A DNA stretch of 64,000 bases, taken from Streptomyces sp. NBC_01591. GTDB lineage: Bacteria > Actinomycetota > Actinomycetes > Streptomycetales > Streptomycetaceae. Under the pieces are notes generated by a model, which saw nothing but the letters and a program-made list of their open reading frames with translations, did not search any database and was not told where the DNA came from. This document shows positions 1-10,400 of the stretch, one piece after another (the stretch's first letter is position 1; each line of letters starts with the position of its first letter). The translations under genes and the position numbers were made by a program. The stretch lies in NCBI RefSeq assembly GCF_035918155.1, contig NZ_CP109327.1, forward strand, positions 3,844,001 through 3,908,000, in the 5' to 3' direction.

Positions 1-251
1 CGACCCTGGAGGGCAAGCGGCTGCCCCTGGTCGCGGACGTGGGCGAGCAGTGGCCGCGGGTGAAGAGCTCGCTGAAGGTGCCGGGGGCCGGTGGCTGGAT
101 CTGTCTGGACAACCACGGCAACCCGTACAACAAGGCGGTTCCGGTGGTGGAGCTGGCGCCCGAGGACGCCAGTCAGCGGTTCGTGGCGATCGCCTGGCCT
201 GAGGGCACGCCGCCGGACCCGAAGTGCCTGCCGCCGTCCTCGGCGCCGTGA
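1..251 (+). CDS. C-terminal part of a hypothetical protein (5' end outside window)
   Basis: Open from the left edge in frame 3, ending at the TGA at 249-251. About 82 residues are visible and none matches a family I can name. Third codon positions are strongly G/C, as in a real Streptomyces gene. The segment has a Trp-rich stretch (GGWICLDNHGNPYNKAV) and ends in a Pro-rich tail with a single Cys. It converges on the SRPBCC gene, with 7 bp between stop codons. The 5' end is cut off, so the family cannot be judged. Confidence 0.6.
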   Translation, partial: TLEGKRLPLVADVGEQWPRVKSSLKVPGAGGWICLDNHGNPYNKAVPVVELAPEDASQRFVAIAWPEGTPPDPKCLPPSSAP

Positions 252-258
252 CGCCGCT

Positions 259-804
259 TCAGAGGCTGCCGGGCGACCTCTGATCGGCCGCCACGTACTC
301 CTCACGCAGCCCGGCCCACCGGACCGGGGTCCACTTCGACCAGTCGGCGGGGTATCCGTCGAGCGCGTCCACGAGGTAGCGGAAGTGGTCGTGCCAGCCC
401 GCCAGACAGTCGAGGCGCAGCTCGTCGTCGCCCCGGAACTCATTGGTGAACCGCAGCAGCACATGGTCGCCGCGCGGTGGCTCCAGGTGGAAGCGGATGC
501 GGCCGCGGAGCCCTTCGAGGGTGTATTCGGCGACCCGCTCGACGTCCCAGGCGGTGACGGTGCCGGAGGCGACCGTGGCCCGGCCCTCCTGGTCGGTGTT
601 GAGCCAGCGGAGCGTGATCGCTCCGCCCATCCGCGGTTCGAAGGGGTCGGCGGCGGCGAGCCACCCGCGCAGCCCCCCGGAACTGGCAACGGCTGCCCAC
701 ACCCGCGGAACGGGGTGGGGCAGCCGTAGCGTGAACCGCAGGGTGTGCAGGTCACCGTGGGCTTCGCTGGTGCCGGGCTCGATGACGGGGGGCGCATCGG
801 TCAT
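259..804 (-). CDS. SRPBCC / AHSA1-like domain protein
   Basis: A 181-residue protein of the START/AHSA1 hydrophobic-cavity fold. Typical family signs are the N-terminal strand followed by the helix LPHPVPRVWAAVAS, then GLRGWLAAADPFEP, a central strand pair GRIRFHLEPP and the C-terminal helix CLAGWHDHFRYLVDALDG. Family members bind or sense small hydrophobic ligands or act as Hsp90 activator-like proteins; the ligand cannot be inferred. The gene lies 49 bp downstream of ccsB on the same strand, so it may be read from the ccsB operon, but nothing ties it to cytochrome maturation. No signal peptide, so cytoplasmic. Confidence 0.8.
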   Translation of the reverse strand: MTDAPPVIEPGTSEAHGDLHTLRFTLRLPHPVPRVWAAVASSGGLRGWLAAADPFEPRMGGAITLRWLNTDQEGRATVASGTVTAWDVERVAEYTLEGLRGRIRFHLEPPRGDHVLLRFTNEFRGDDELRLDCLAGWHDHFRYLVDALDGYPADWSKWTPVRWAGLREEYVAADQRSPGSL

Positions 805-853
805 GGTTCCAGCGTGGCCCGGTGGTGCGGTATCCGCACCCGTACGGACCGGG

Positions 854-1950
<1,097 letters not shown>

Positions 1951-1954
<4 letters not shown>

Positions 1955-3732
1955 TTCTCAGCCCCTTCGGCAGGTTCTTCGGAGGATTCTTCGACGGAGT
2001 CGGAATCGGGTTCGGATTCATCGGATTCAGGGGATGAATCCGTATCGGCGTCGGGCGCTGTGGGCGCCGAGGCGATGAGCGTGACCGCGAGATCGGCCAG
2101 CTCCTCGGGAAGCTTCGCGGACTCGCTGCGGCCGAGACCCGCCATTTCGACGACCGTGACGCCGTCCGCACCGGCGACCGCCCGCACCCAGACCCGGCGC
2201 CGCTGGATGAACAGCGAGCCCGCGAGTCCGGCGATCGCGGCGACGGCTCCGGTGAGCGCCCAGCCGCTGGCCGGCTGCTCCGAGATCTGGAAGCTGGCCC
2301 ACTCCTGGAGGCCTTCGAAGGTGATGGAGCCCGCGCCGTCGGGCAGCTTCATCGTCTCGCCGACCAGCAGGCGCTGCTTGAGCTGCTTGCCGTCGGCGTC
2401 CTTGAACTCCGTCATCTTGGACTTGTCCAGCTGGTACACGTTCTGCGCCAGCCCGGAGTCGGGGCCGAGGTAGCCGTGGAAGCCGTTGAGTGCCAGTACG
2501 GGCATGTCGGCGGCCGGGAACTGCGAGAACATCGTGCCCTTGCCGTTGCCCGCGAAGGTCGGCACGAAGAACGCCTGGAAGCCCAGCTGGGTCTTCTTGC
2601 CGTTCTTGTCGCGGTAGCCGTCGAAGACCTTGATCGCACCGGACGAGGTGACGTTGTTGTCGATGGGCAGCAGCGGCACCGCGCTCCGGTAGACCTCCTT
2701 GCCCTTGCCGTCCTTGACGGAGACGACCGGCGCGTAGCCGTGCGCGTTGAGATAGACCTTGGTGCCGTCGACGACGAGGGGCTCGTTGACCCTGATGACG
2801 GTCTTCTGCGGCTTGCCGTACGCGCCCTTCTCGTACGTCACATGGGCCTCGTAGGTCCTGGGCGTACCTCTCTGGGGGCCGCTGCGCTCGTACGTGCCGA
2901 TGAACTTGTCGAGCTTGAAGCTGAACGGGGCGAGCGAGTCGGTGTCGAACAGCGAACCGGACTTGAAGTCGTCGTACTGGGTGAGCGTGTTGGCGAAGCC
3001 GTCGCCCTCGACGATCAGCTTGCCGCCCTCGGACTTGAAGAGCTGCCCGTAGGCGAACGACACCAGCATCACGATCAGGGCGATGTGGAAGACCAGGTTC
3101 CCGGCCTCGCGCAGATAGCCCTTCTCCGCGGCGACCGCGTCGCCCACGGTGTGTGCGCGGTAGCGCCGCTTCCGCATCATCGCGAGCGCGGCCTCTCGGA
3201 CCTGCTCGGGCTCGGCCTCGGTGCGCCAGGTGGTGTACGCGGGCAGCCTGGTCAGGCGCTTGGGGGCGCCCGGCGGCCGGCTGCGCAGCTGGCCGATGAA
3301 CTGGCCGGTGCGCGGCACGATGCAGCCGATGAGCGAGATGAACAGCAGGATGTAGATCGCGGAGAACCACACCGAGCTGTAGACGTCGAAGAACTGGAGC
3401 TTCTCGTAGATCGGCGAGACGGTGGTGTGGGCCTTCTTGAAGGACTCCACCTTCAGCTCGTCCACGCTGTTCTGCGGGATCAGCGAGCCGGGGATGGCGC
3501 CGAGCGACAGCAGGAAGAGCAGGATCAGCGCGACCCGCATCGAGGTGAGCTGCCGCCAGAACCAGCGGGCCCAGCCGATGACGCCCATGGCCGGCAGACC
3601 GGCCGCGCTCTCCTCCCGCGGGGCGGTGGAGAGCTGGGAGCCGGCCGCACCCAGTTCGCGGGCGTTCTCCCGGTCCCGCTCGTCCCGGGCCTCCCGCTCC
3701 GGGGCGGGGGGGTTGGACTTGGTGTTGCTCAT
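1951..3732 (-). CDS. resB: ResB cytochrome c biogenesis protein
   Basis: A 593-residue ResB-family protein. The charged N-terminus is followed by a membrane pair (VALILLFLLSLGAIPGSLIP near residue 70, then IYILLFISLIGCIVPR), a third helix (NLVFHIALIVMLVSFAYGQ), a large extracytoplasmic domain of about 300 residues, and a final helix before an acidic Ser/Glu/Asp-rich tail. This is the usual ResB/Ccs1 layout; it forms the haem-handling synthase with CcsB. I chose the ATG at 3732 (MSNTKSNPPAP) because the reading upstream of it overlaps ccdA and lacks coding character. It lies 5 bp after ccdA and overlaps ccsB by 4 bp. Confidence 0.95.
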
Positions 3733-3737
3733 GGAAC

Positions 3738-4502
3738 TCAGATCCCCACCGTGAAGCCGTTGGACCAGCCCTGCAATTGCTGCATCATCGTGCCCCACAC
3801 ACCGGTCAGCAGGAGAAGACCGGTCGTGATCATCATGACGCCGCCGATGCGCATGACCCACGCGTAGTGGCGCTTGACCCAGCCGAACGCGCCGAGCGCC
3901 TTGCGGAAGGCGACCGCCGCGAGCACGAAGGGCAGACCGAGCCCGAGGCAGTACGCGACGGTCAGTATCGCCCCGCGTCCGGCGGTGCCCTGCTCCATCG
4001 CGAGGAAGCTCACCGAACTGAGCGTCGGGCCGAGGCACGGGGTCCAGCCGATCCCGAAGAGGGCGCCCAGCACGGGTGCGCCCGCCAGCCCGGTCACCGG
4101 TCTCTTGTGGATACGGAACTCACGCTGCGTCATCCAGGGCATCAGGCCCATGAAGAAGATCCCCATCAGGATCATCAGCACGCCGAGGACCTTGGTGAGG
4201 ATCCCGCTGTTGTCCTGGAGGGTCTGGCCGAAGAAGCCGAAGAGCGCGCCGCCGGAGACGAACACGGCGGTGAAACCGAGCACGAAGAGCGAGGCGCCCG
4301 CGACCATCCGCCCGCGCCGGGCCTGCGCCAGGTCCGTCCCGCTGACCCCGGTGACATAACTGAGGTAGCCGGGGACGAGCGGCAGGACGCACGGCGAGAA
4401 GAACGAGACGAGCCCGGCGAGTACGGCGACGGGCAGGGCGACGATCAGCGCCCCGTTCACGATGGTCTGGTTCTCGCCCTGGAGCGCGGCAAGGGTGTGC
4501 AC
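3738..4502 (-). CDS. ccdA: CcdA-type thiol-disulfide membrane transporter
   Basis: A 254-residue six-helix CcdA protein that passes reducing equivalents from cytoplasmic thioredoxin across the membrane to the extracytoplasmic thioredoxin encoded next to it. The two functional cysteines are visible in FFSPCVLPLVPGYLSYVTG (helix 1) and IGWTPCLGPTLSS (helix 4). Reduction of apocytochrome CXXCH thiols needs this flow. It sits between resA (4 bp gap) and resB (5 bp gap) on one strand, forming the resA-ccdA-resB-ccsB operon. Length and helix pattern are normal for the family. Confidence 0.96.
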   Translation of the reverse strand: MHTLAALQGENQTIVNGALIVALPVAVLAGLVSFFSPCVLPLVPGYLSYVTGVSGTDLAQARRGRMVAGASLFVLGFTAVFVSGGALFGFFGQTLQDNSGILTKVLGVLMILMGIFFMGLMPWMTQREFRIHKRPVTGLAGAPVLGALFGIGWTPCLGPTLSSVSFLAMEQGTAGRGAILTVAYCLGLGLPFVLAAVAFRKALGAFGWVKRHYAWVMRIGGVMMITTGLLLLTGVWGTMMQQLQGWSNGFTVGI

Positions 4503-4506
4503 GGAA

Positions 4507-5118
4507 TCACTTCTCCGCGATCAGCGGGTCGATCATCTTGTGCAGCTTCTCGGAGTCGAGCGCGGCCAGGGAGCGGGCGGCGATCTTCCCGTCCCGGTCC
4601 AGCACCACGGTCGACGGAATCGCCTGCGGACGCAGCGTGCCCTTGGGGAAGCGGAGCATGAGCTTGCCGGTCGGGTCGTAGAGGCTCGGGTAGGGGACTC
4701 CGTAGTCCTTCTCGAAGCTCAGTGCGGGGCCCTTCTTGGCGTCCCGCGTGTTGATCCCGACGAACTGGACGCCCTTGTCCTTCGTCTCCTTCGCCACCCG
4801 CGAGAAGTACTGGGCCTCAAGGCGGCAGGGCCCGCACCACGAGCCCCACATGTTCAGTACGACGACCTTGCCCTTGTAGTCGGCGACATCGAGCTGCTTG
4901 CCTTCGAGGGTCTCGCCGTCCAGCTTCGGGGCGGCCTTGCGGTCGCCCTTGTCCACGGTGGAAATGCCGCCACTGCCCGTGACGAAGTTCGTATTGCCAC
5001 CGCCGCCGGCCTTGTTGCCGTCCCCGCCGCACGCGGTCAGCGTGAGGGCGAGGGCGACGGCCGCTGCGGGGGCGGCGAGCAGGGTGAAGCGGCGTCGGGG
5101 TGCGCGGCCAGAGCTCAT
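4507..5118 (-). CDS. resA: ResA/TlpA-like lipoprotein thioredoxin
   Basis: A 203-residue extracytoplasmic thioredoxin. The N-terminal signal ends in a lipobox (ALTLTACGG, Cys about residue 31), so it should be lipid-anchored. The redox centre is WGSWCGPCRLEA, followed by the TlpA-type cis-Pro region (GVPYPSLYDPTGKLMLRF) and AIPSTVVLDRDGKI. It would reduce apocytochrome c thiols using electrons from CcdA immediately downstream. The ATG at 5118 gives a clean signal peptide; reading further upstream adds 68 residues that would block it. It is the first gene of the resA-ccdA-resB-ccsB cluster. Confidence 0.93.
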   Translation of the reverse strand: MSSGRAPRRRFTLLAAPAAAVALALTLTACGGDGNKAGGGGNTNFVTGSGGISTVDKGDRKAAPKLDGETLEGKQLDVADYKGKVVVLNMWGSWCGPCRLEAQYFSRVAKETKDKGVQFVGINTRDAKKGPALSFEKDYGVPYPSLYDPTGKLMLRFPKGTLRPQAIPSTVVLDRDGKIAARSLAALDSEKLHKMIDPLIAEK

Positions 5119-5185
5119 GTGAAAAGTTTCGCATGGCGGTTTCGACGATCTCGGGCACCCCCCTCGGTGCCCGTAAAGCCCGTTG

Positions 5186-6436
5186 TCAGGCCTGTTTAAA
5201 GAAGGTGTTCCAGCCGCCTTCGGGGGACTGTCCGACCTGCAGTGTGCAGAGCTTGTCGAGCACGGCCGGAGTCTGGACGTCGAGCCAGTCGACGAACTGC
5301 CGGAAGGAGACGAGGCGCACATCAGGCTTCCCCGCGATTTTCTTGATCACCGCCTCGACGGCGTCCATGTAGATACCGCCGTTCCACTCCTCGAAGTGGT
5401 TTCCGATGTAGAAGGGCGCGCGATTCGTCGAGTACGCACGGTTGAAACCGGCGAGGTACGACTGGGTGGCCTGCTCGCGCCATTCGGGATAGCGCGAGGG
5501 CATGCCCTTGGTCGAATTCAGCGACTGGTTGGCGAGGATGTTGTAGTCCATCGAGAGCACTTCGAAGGTGTGCCCCGGGAACGGCATGGCCTGGAGCGGC
5601 AGGTCCCAGACACCCTCCCGCTTCTTGGGCCAGACCTGGGTGCCACCGGGTGAGCTGGCGTCGTAGCGCCAGCCGAGCTTGCTCGCCGTGGGCAGGAGGT
5701 TTTCCTGGCCGAGCAGACAGGGGGCGCGGCCGCCGATCAGTTCCTTGCGGTAGTCGAAAGGCAGCGGGTCGAGGTCGGTCCAGCCGGTGTTCGTGCGCCA
5801 TTCGGTGACGAAGGAGACCGCTTGATCGATTTCGTTCCGCCACTGCGCGGACGACCAGTTCGCGACCGATCCGGAGCCACTGCAGAAATGCCCGTTGAAG
5901 TGGGTTCCGATCTCGTGCCCGTCGAGCCATGCCTGACGGACGTTCTTCAGCGTCTCCTTGATGTGACCGTCGGTGAGATAACCGATGTCGGAAGCGCCGA
6001 TGGGGTTGTTGGGCGGCCGGTACATGGACTTCTTCGACTCGGGCAGCAGATAGAGCCCGGACAGGAAGAAGGTCATCGCCGCGTCATGATCCTTGGCGAG
6101 TTCCAGAAAGCGCGGGAAGAGTCCGTTGCCGACCTCGCCCGCCCCGTCCCAGGAGAAGATCACGAACTGCGGCGGCGTCTGCCCGGGTTCGAGCGGGACC
6201 GGCTTGGCAGGCTGATGCGGCTGCTTTCCGGTGTCCGCGGTGGAACCGTCCCCGATTTCCCGGACGTCCTTCTCCGTGGACCCGGTTCCTCGAGTGCTTC
6301 CGTCGGAACCCTTCTCCCCCGTGGTCCCCGACCGGCCCGTATCGGAGGAGCCGAAGGCGCCGCAGCCCGCCACCCCGATGGCGGCGGCGGCTCCAAGACC
6401 GGCTCCGAGCAGACCCCTTCGGCTGATGTCGCGCAT
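5186..6436 (-). CDS. NodB-type polysaccharide deacetylase lipoprotein
   Basis: A 416-residue exported protein. The N-terminus (SRRGLLGAGLGAAAAIGVAGCGAF) has a twin-arginine-like motif and a lipobox Cys, so it is probably a Tat lipoprotein. After a Ser/Gly/Thr-rich linker of about 60 residues the catalytic fold begins: QFVIFSWDGAGEVG fits NodB motif 1 (Asp) and HEIGTHFNGHFC fits motif 2 (metal His residues). The family removes acetyl groups from chitin, peptidoglycan or similar polymers. Motif 1 is atypical (SWDG rather than TFDDG), so the substrate and even activity are uncertain. It stands alone, 67 bp upstream of resA on the same strand. Confidence 0.82.
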   Translation of the reverse strand: MRDISRRGLLGAGLGAAAAIGVAGCGAFGSSDTGRSGTTGEKGSDGSTRGTGSTEKDVREIGDGSTADTGKQPHQPAKPVPLEPGQTPPQFVIFSWDGAGEVGNGLFPRFLELAKDHDAAMTFFLSGLYLLPESKKSMYRPPNNPIGASDIGYLTDGHIKETLKNVRQAWLDGHEIGTHFNGHFCSGSGSVANWSSAQWRNEIDQAVSFVTEWRTNTGWTDLDPLPFDYRKELIGGRAPCLLGQENLLPTASKLGWRYDASSPGGTQVWPKKREGVWDLPLQAMPFPGHTFEVLSMDYNILANQSLNSTKGMPSRYPEWREQATQSYLAGFNRAYSTNRAPFYIGNHFEEWNGGIYMDAVEAVIKKIAGKPDVRLVSFRQFVDWLDVQTPAVLDKLCTLQVGQSPEGGWNTFFKQA

Positions 6437-6683
6437 GATTACCCCATCTGCGGTCGTTTTGCCTTAAGTCCATACAAACTGCCGAACGCTTAGATGGCGG
6501 AATCAACACGGGGGTTCCGCTGATAAACACATGATTCTTTGAGGGACCAGGCCCCAGCCGCGCTCGAACGCATGACCTAGCAGGTGGCATGAGGCGGGAG
6601 CAGCGCTCAACCGCCGTCGAAGACAGCAATCGCCGGACGAACGACCAATCGCTGGGCGAACGACCAATCACCGGCGGACGAAA

Positions 6684-6723
6684 AATCGCCGGACGGGCGA
6701 AAAATCAAGCCCGTCCGGCGATT
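6684..6723. terminator. Perfect 15-bp hairpin, common Streptomyces intergenic repeat type
   Basis: Arms 6684-6698 and 6709-6723 are exact reverse complements with a 10-base loop. The sequence (core GCCCGTCCGGCGATTGAGGA) resembles a repeat I remember as frequent between Streptomyces genes. It lies in the 364-bp gap between the phosphatase gene (ending 6801) and the deacetylase start (6436), so it would stop hemL-phosphatase transcription. No gene is visible in the rest of that gap; the AT-richer stretch 6460-6540 probably holds the deacetylase promoter. Confidence 0.75.
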
Positions 6724-6800
6724 GAGGACAAAAAACTTCAGCCAAGGACAAACCAGCACCCGACGACCGGGCCCGGGGCCCCCGCCGGCCCGTGGGCCGG

Positions 6801-7538
6801 CTACGCGCCGAACGCCTTCGACTTCCCCTTCACCGGCTTCGCCCCGGCCCGCAGATGCGCCGGCACCAGGTCCCGCGCCGGCTCCGTGTACCCGACCGAC
6901 ACGATCTTGTCGCCCTGGTACGTGAAGCTGGTCAGCGAGGCGAGGGTGCACTGCCGCTTGCGCGGGTCGTGCCACAGCCGACGCCGCTCGACGAAGCTCC
7001 GCACGATCCAGATCGGCAGCTGGTGGCTGACGCACACCGCCTCGTGACCGCGCGCCGCGTCCCGCGCGGCGTCCAGCGCGCCCATCATCCGTACGACCTG
7101 CTCGATGTACGGCTCGCCCCACGACGGCCGGAACGGGTTCGTCAGGTGCTTCCAGTTGTCCGGCTTGCGCAGCGCGCCGTCACCGACGCCGAAGGTCTTG
7201 CCCTCGAAGACGTTGGCCGCCTCGATGAGCCGCGCGTCGGTGGCCAGGTCCAGGTCGTGCGTCTTGGCGATCGGCGTGGCCGTCTCCTGGGCGCGTTCCA
7301 GCGGGGAGGCGACGACATGGGTGATGTCACGGCCCGCCAGGTGCTCGGCGACCCGGTCGGCCATCTGCCGGCCGAGCTCGGAGAGGTGGTAGCCGGGGCG
7401 GCGCCCGTAGAGCACGCCTTCCGGGTTGTGCACCTCGCCGTGCCGCATCAGATGGACGACGGTGATGTCCTTGTCCTTGCGGCCTCCGTCCTCGCCCTTG
7501 CGGCTTCGCTCGTCCTCGCGGCTTCCGTTCTCGCTCAT
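6801..7538 (-). CDS. Histidine phosphatase family protein (phosphoglycerate mutase-like)
   Basis: A 245-residue branch-1 histidine phosphatase. The catalytic RHG motif is in [19 protein letters not shown], about residue 33, followed by [18 protein letters not shown] and the second conserved block [18 protein letters not shown] later His region [12 protein letters not shown] supplies the second catalytic His. The first 25 residues are charged and repetitive (Arg/Glu/Asp/Gly). Substrate unknown; many relatives are annotated as phosphoglycerate mutase without proof. The start overlaps the hemL stop by 4 bp, so it is co-translated with hemL. A hairpin at 6684-6723 ends the unit. Confidence 0.88.
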   Translation of the reverse strand: MSENGSREDERSRKGEDGGRKDKDITVVHLMRHGEVHNPEGVLYGRRPGYHLSELGRQMADRVAEHLAGRDITHVVASPLERAQETATPIAKTHDLDLATDARLIEAANVFEGKTFGVGDGALRKPDNWKHLTNPFRPSWGEPYIEQVVRMMGALDAARDAARGHEAVCVSHQLPIWIVRSFVERRRLWHDPRKRQCTLASLTSFTYQGDKIVSVGYTEPARDLVPAHLRAGAKPVKGKSKAFGA

Positions 7539-8851
7539 GCGGTGGCCTCCGAAGCGGCGCGGGCAGCGGCGGGCAGGGCGGCGGCGATGCGCTCGACGGC
7601 CTGCGTGTCGTGAGCGGTGGAGACGAACCAGGACTCGAAGGCCGACGGGGGCAGGTAGACGCCCTGCGAGAGCAGCGAGTGGAAGAAGGCGGTGAAGCGG
7701 AAAGCTTCCTGCTGCTTCGCATCCTCGTAGTTCCGCACCGGCCGGTCGGTGAAGAAGACGGAGAACATGTTGCTCGCCGCCTGCACGGTGTGCGCCACGC
7801 CCTCCTTGGCGAGCGCCTCGCTGACCAGTCCGCGGATCTCCGCGGAGACCGCGTCCACCTTGGCGTACGCCGCGTCGTCGAGCAGTCGCAGCTGGGCGAG
7901 ACCGGCGGCGGTGGCGATCGGGTTCCCGGAGAGGGTGCCCGCCTGGTAGACGGGGCCGACCGGGGCGAGGTGCGCCATCACGTCCGCGCGCCCGCCGAAG
8001 GCCGCGGCCGGGAAGCCGCCGCCCATGACCTTGCCGAAGGTCATCAGATCGGGCCGCACCCCGTCGACGCCGAACCAGCCGGCCTTCGACGTGCGGAACC
8101 CGGTCATGACCTCGTCGGAGATGTAGAGCGCGCCGTTCGCGGCGCAGAGCTCCTTGAGCCCGGCGTTGAAACCGTCCAGCGGCGGTACGACGCCCATGTT
8201 GCCCGGCGACGCCTCGGTGATCACACAGGCGATCTCGCCGGGGTGCGCGGCGAACGCCTCGCGTACGGCGTCCAGGTCGTTGTACGGCAGCACGATCGTG
8301 TCGCCGGCCTGCGCACCGGTGACCCCCGGGGTGTCCGGAAGGCCGAAGGTCGCGACCCCGGAACCGGCGGCGACGAGCAGCGCGTCGACGTGGCCGTGGT
8401 AGCAGCCGGCGAACTTCACCACCTTGGCCCGGCCGGTGAACCCGCGGGCGAGACGGATCGCGGACATGGTCGCCTCGGTGCCGGACGACACCAGTCGCAC
8501 CTGCTCCACGGGCTCGATCCGGGCCACGATCTCCTCGGCGAGCGCGACCTCGCCCTCACCGGGCGTACCGAACGAGGTGCCGCGGGCGACAGCCTCCTGA
8601 ACTGCGGCGATGACCTCCGGGTGGGAGTGGCCGAGGATCATCGGCCCCCACGAGCACACGAGGTCGACGTACTCACGGCCGTCGGCGTCGGTGAGATACG
8701 GACCGCTGCCGGACACCATGAAGCGGGGCGTACCGCCCACGGCCCGGAAGGCACGGACGGGAGAGTTCACGCCGCCGGGCGTCACGAGGGACGCGCGGTC
8801 GAAAAGCGTCTGCGAAACTGGGGCGTCATAGGGAAAGCTCACACAAGCCAT
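7535..8851 (-). CDS. hemL: Glutamate-1-semialdehyde 2,1-aminomutase
   Basis: A 438-residue PLP enzyme that converts glutamate-1-semialdehyde to 5-aminolevulinate, the second step of the C5 haem pathway whose first step (HemA) is encoded at 57365-58861. Hallmarks: N-terminal [19 protein letters not shown], the PLP-lysine site [18 protein letters not shown] about residue 265, FISDEV-like [11 protein letters not shown], and [12 protein letters not shown] near the end. Length is normal. ATG at 8851. It overlaps the downstream phosphatase gene by 4 bp. Confidence 0.97.
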   Translation of the reverse strand: MACVSFPYDAPVSQTLFDRASLVTPGGVNSPVRAFRAVGGTPRFMVSGSGPYLTDADGREYVDLVCSWGPMILGHSHPEVIAAVQEAVARGTSFGTPGEGEVALAEEIVARIEPVEQVRLVSSGTEATMSAIRLARGFTGRAKVVKFAGCYHGHVDALLVAAGSGVATFGLPDTPGVTGAQAGDTIVLPYNDLDAVREAFAAHPGEIACVITEASPGNMGVVPPLDGFNAGLKELCAANGALYISDEVMTGFRTSKAGWFGVDGVRPDLMTFGKVMGGGFPAAAFGGRADVMAHLAPVGPVYQAGTLSGNPIATAAGLAQLRLLDDAAYAKVDAVSAEIRGLVSEALAKEGVAHTVQAASNMFSVFFTDRPVRNYEDAKQQEAFRFTAFFHSLLSQGVYLPPSAFESWFVSTAHDTQAVERIAAALPAAARAASEATA

Positions 8852-9139
8852 GGTGTCAGAGCCACGGACGGTCTTGCGGACAGGTGTTTCACCGCACGCC
8901 CGCGGGGGAGGTCACTGACACGATGATCGGGTTGCGCGGCGGGGGCTGTGTCTCCTAAGTAGTAGTCGGGTGGATGAGATATGCATCGCGGTGGCGGAGT
9001 GGGCGAAGGGACCGACGACCTGGGGCCCGAGCCTGCCCGGCGGGGTCGGCACCGGCGTGAGGCGGAGCGCAAGCAAGGCATACAGGCCGGTGGTGCGCAG
9101 GGTGGCGGAGCCGGAAGCAGGAGTGATGGCCGGGTGGGG

Positions 9140-9571
9140 GTGACCTACAAGTACTTCGGTGCCCCCGACGGGGCCACCGCGGCACGCGTGCCCATCTCGA
9201 TGCGCCCCGAGGAGCTCGGCGGCGACGAGCTGGGCATGGGCGGCATGTTCACCAAGATCAAGCCGGAGACGGTGGCGGCGATGGTCCTCACCGGAATACA
9301 GGGCATACCCCTGCACAAGGTCCCCCCGCTCGAACTCGTCGTGCTGCACCCCGACTACGCGGTGGTCAAGCTTCCGATGACGGTTGTCGACCCGCTGCGC
9401 GGCGTCGGCGAGGAGTCGGTGGGTGCCGCGGCGTTCATCTGGTCCACGGTCCCGGACCGCGGCGGCCCGCGCGACGCGTTCAACGTCTACCAACTCCTGC
9501 ACGAGTGGCAGGACTTCTCGCACCGGCTGCATGACGCGGGGCATCAGGCGTACTGCCTGGTGTGGCCCTGA
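9140..9571 (+). CDS. Conserved hypothetical protein
   Basis: A protein of 143 residues if started at the GTG at 9140 (VTYKYFGAPDGATAARVPIS). The frame is open back to an ATG at 8981, but that 159-bp stretch has many A/T third positions and reads as Gly/Arg low-complexity, so I think it is leader DNA. The body is compact and mixed (IKPETVAAMVLTGIQGIPLHK, FNVYQLLHEWQDFSHRLHDAGH) with no membrane segment. I do not recognise the family. It is divergent from hemL and converges on the FMN reductase gene. Confidence 0.65.
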   Translation: MTYKYFGAPDGATAARVPISMRPEELGGDELGMGGMFTKIKPETVAAMVLTGIQGIPLHKVPPLELVVLHPDYAVVKLPMTVVDPLRGVGEESVGAAAFIWSTVPDRGGPRDAFNVYQLLHEWQDFSHRLHDAGHQAYCLVWP

Positions 9572-9651
9572 CCCGGGGTTCGTTCAGCGCGGTGCTGCTG
9601 AGGGGCGTCCTCGGGCGTCCTCGGCGCCCTCAGGCGTCCCGGAACATGACG

Positions 9652-9690
9652 ACGGCGGCGGTCGGGCATCCTCGCCCGTACCGCCGCCGT
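9652..9690. terminator. Bidirectional hairpin terminator
   Basis: Arms 9652-9662 and 9680-9690 (ACGGCGGCGGT / ACCGCCGCCGT) pair exactly, and an inner CGGGC/GCCCG stem lengthens the helix. It lies between the convergent genes ending at 9571 and 9702, the right place for a shared terminator. Confidence 0.75.
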
Positions 9691-9701
9691 ATGCGTAGCG
9701 G

Positions 9702-10259
9702 TCAGGCGGCCACGGAAGCAGCCGAGTGCACCTTGCCGATGACTTCGGTGAGCGCGGTGACGACCTCGGCGTCGTCGGCGGGGTGGATGTCGGCGAAGCG
9801 CGTCACGGAGCCGGGGATGGACAGCTTGACGTCCTCCAGGACCACGGCGCCCGCGATCCCGACGGACTTGCGGACGTCGTCCTGCGCCCAGACGCCGCCG
9901 TACTGGCCGAAGGCGGTGCCGATCGCGGCGACCGGCTTGCCGGAGATGGCGCCGGCACCGTACGGGCGGGACAGCCAGTCGATGGCGTTCTTCAGGACGG
10001 CCGGCATGGTGCCGTTGTACTCGGGCGAGAACAGCAGGAACGCGTCGGCCTGGGCCGCCGCCTCACGCAGCCGGGCGGCAGCGGCCGGGACGCTTCCCTC
10101 GACGTCGATGTCCTCGTTGTAGAAGGGCACCTCGGCCAGGCCCTCGAACAGCTCGATCTCGGCGCCCGCAGGGGCGTGCTTGGCGGCGGCTTCGGCGAGC
10201 TGACGGTTGTGCGAGCCGGCGCGGAGGCTGCCGACGAGCGCGAGGATGCGTACAGACAT
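9702..10259 (-). CDS. NAD(P)H-dependent FMN reductase
   Basis: A 185-residue flavodoxin-fold reductase of the ChrR/SsuE group. The flavin-phosphate loop is GSLRAGSHNRQLAEAAAKHA at the N-terminus, and the family signature LFSPEYNGTMPAVLKNAIDWLS is near residue 75. Such enzymes reduce quinones, chromate or free FMN in the cytoplasm. Start ATG at 10259 with GGGAG five bases upstream. It is divergent from a TetR gene; two operator-like palindromes lie between them, so it is probably the TetR target. Confidence 0.92.
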   Translation of the reverse strand: MSVRILALVGSLRAGSHNRQLAEAAAKHAPAGAEIELFEGLAEVPFYNEDIDVEGSVPAAAARLREAAAQADAFLLFSPEYNGTMPAVLKNAIDWLSRPYGAGAISGKPVAAIGTAFGQYGGVWAQDDVRKSVGIAGAVVLEDVKLSIPGSVTRFADIHPADDAEVVTALTEVIGKVHSAASVAA

Positions 10260-10321
10260 GGGGAACTCCCGGGAGGCGGAGAGAGGCGGAGAGACAGGTA
10301 CGTCGAGTAAGTCGAATCAAG

Positions 10322-10370
10322 CGGACCGTGGTCCGTTTAAAGTTTTACCACCTAACCGGACCACGGTCCA
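10322..10370. promoter_or_regulatory. Two inverted TetR-type operators
   Basis: Sites 10322-10335 (CGGACCGTGGTCCG) and 10357-10370 (CGGACCACGGTCCA) are each near-perfect palindromes and are reverse complements of each other apart from the last base. Centre spacing is 35 bp. They sit in the AT-richer divergent gap between the FMN reductase (start 10259) and the tetR gene (start 10401), so one repressor could control both directions. Confidence 0.8.
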
Positions 10371-10400
10371 CTTATTCCTTCCGGGCGTTACGCTGAGACC

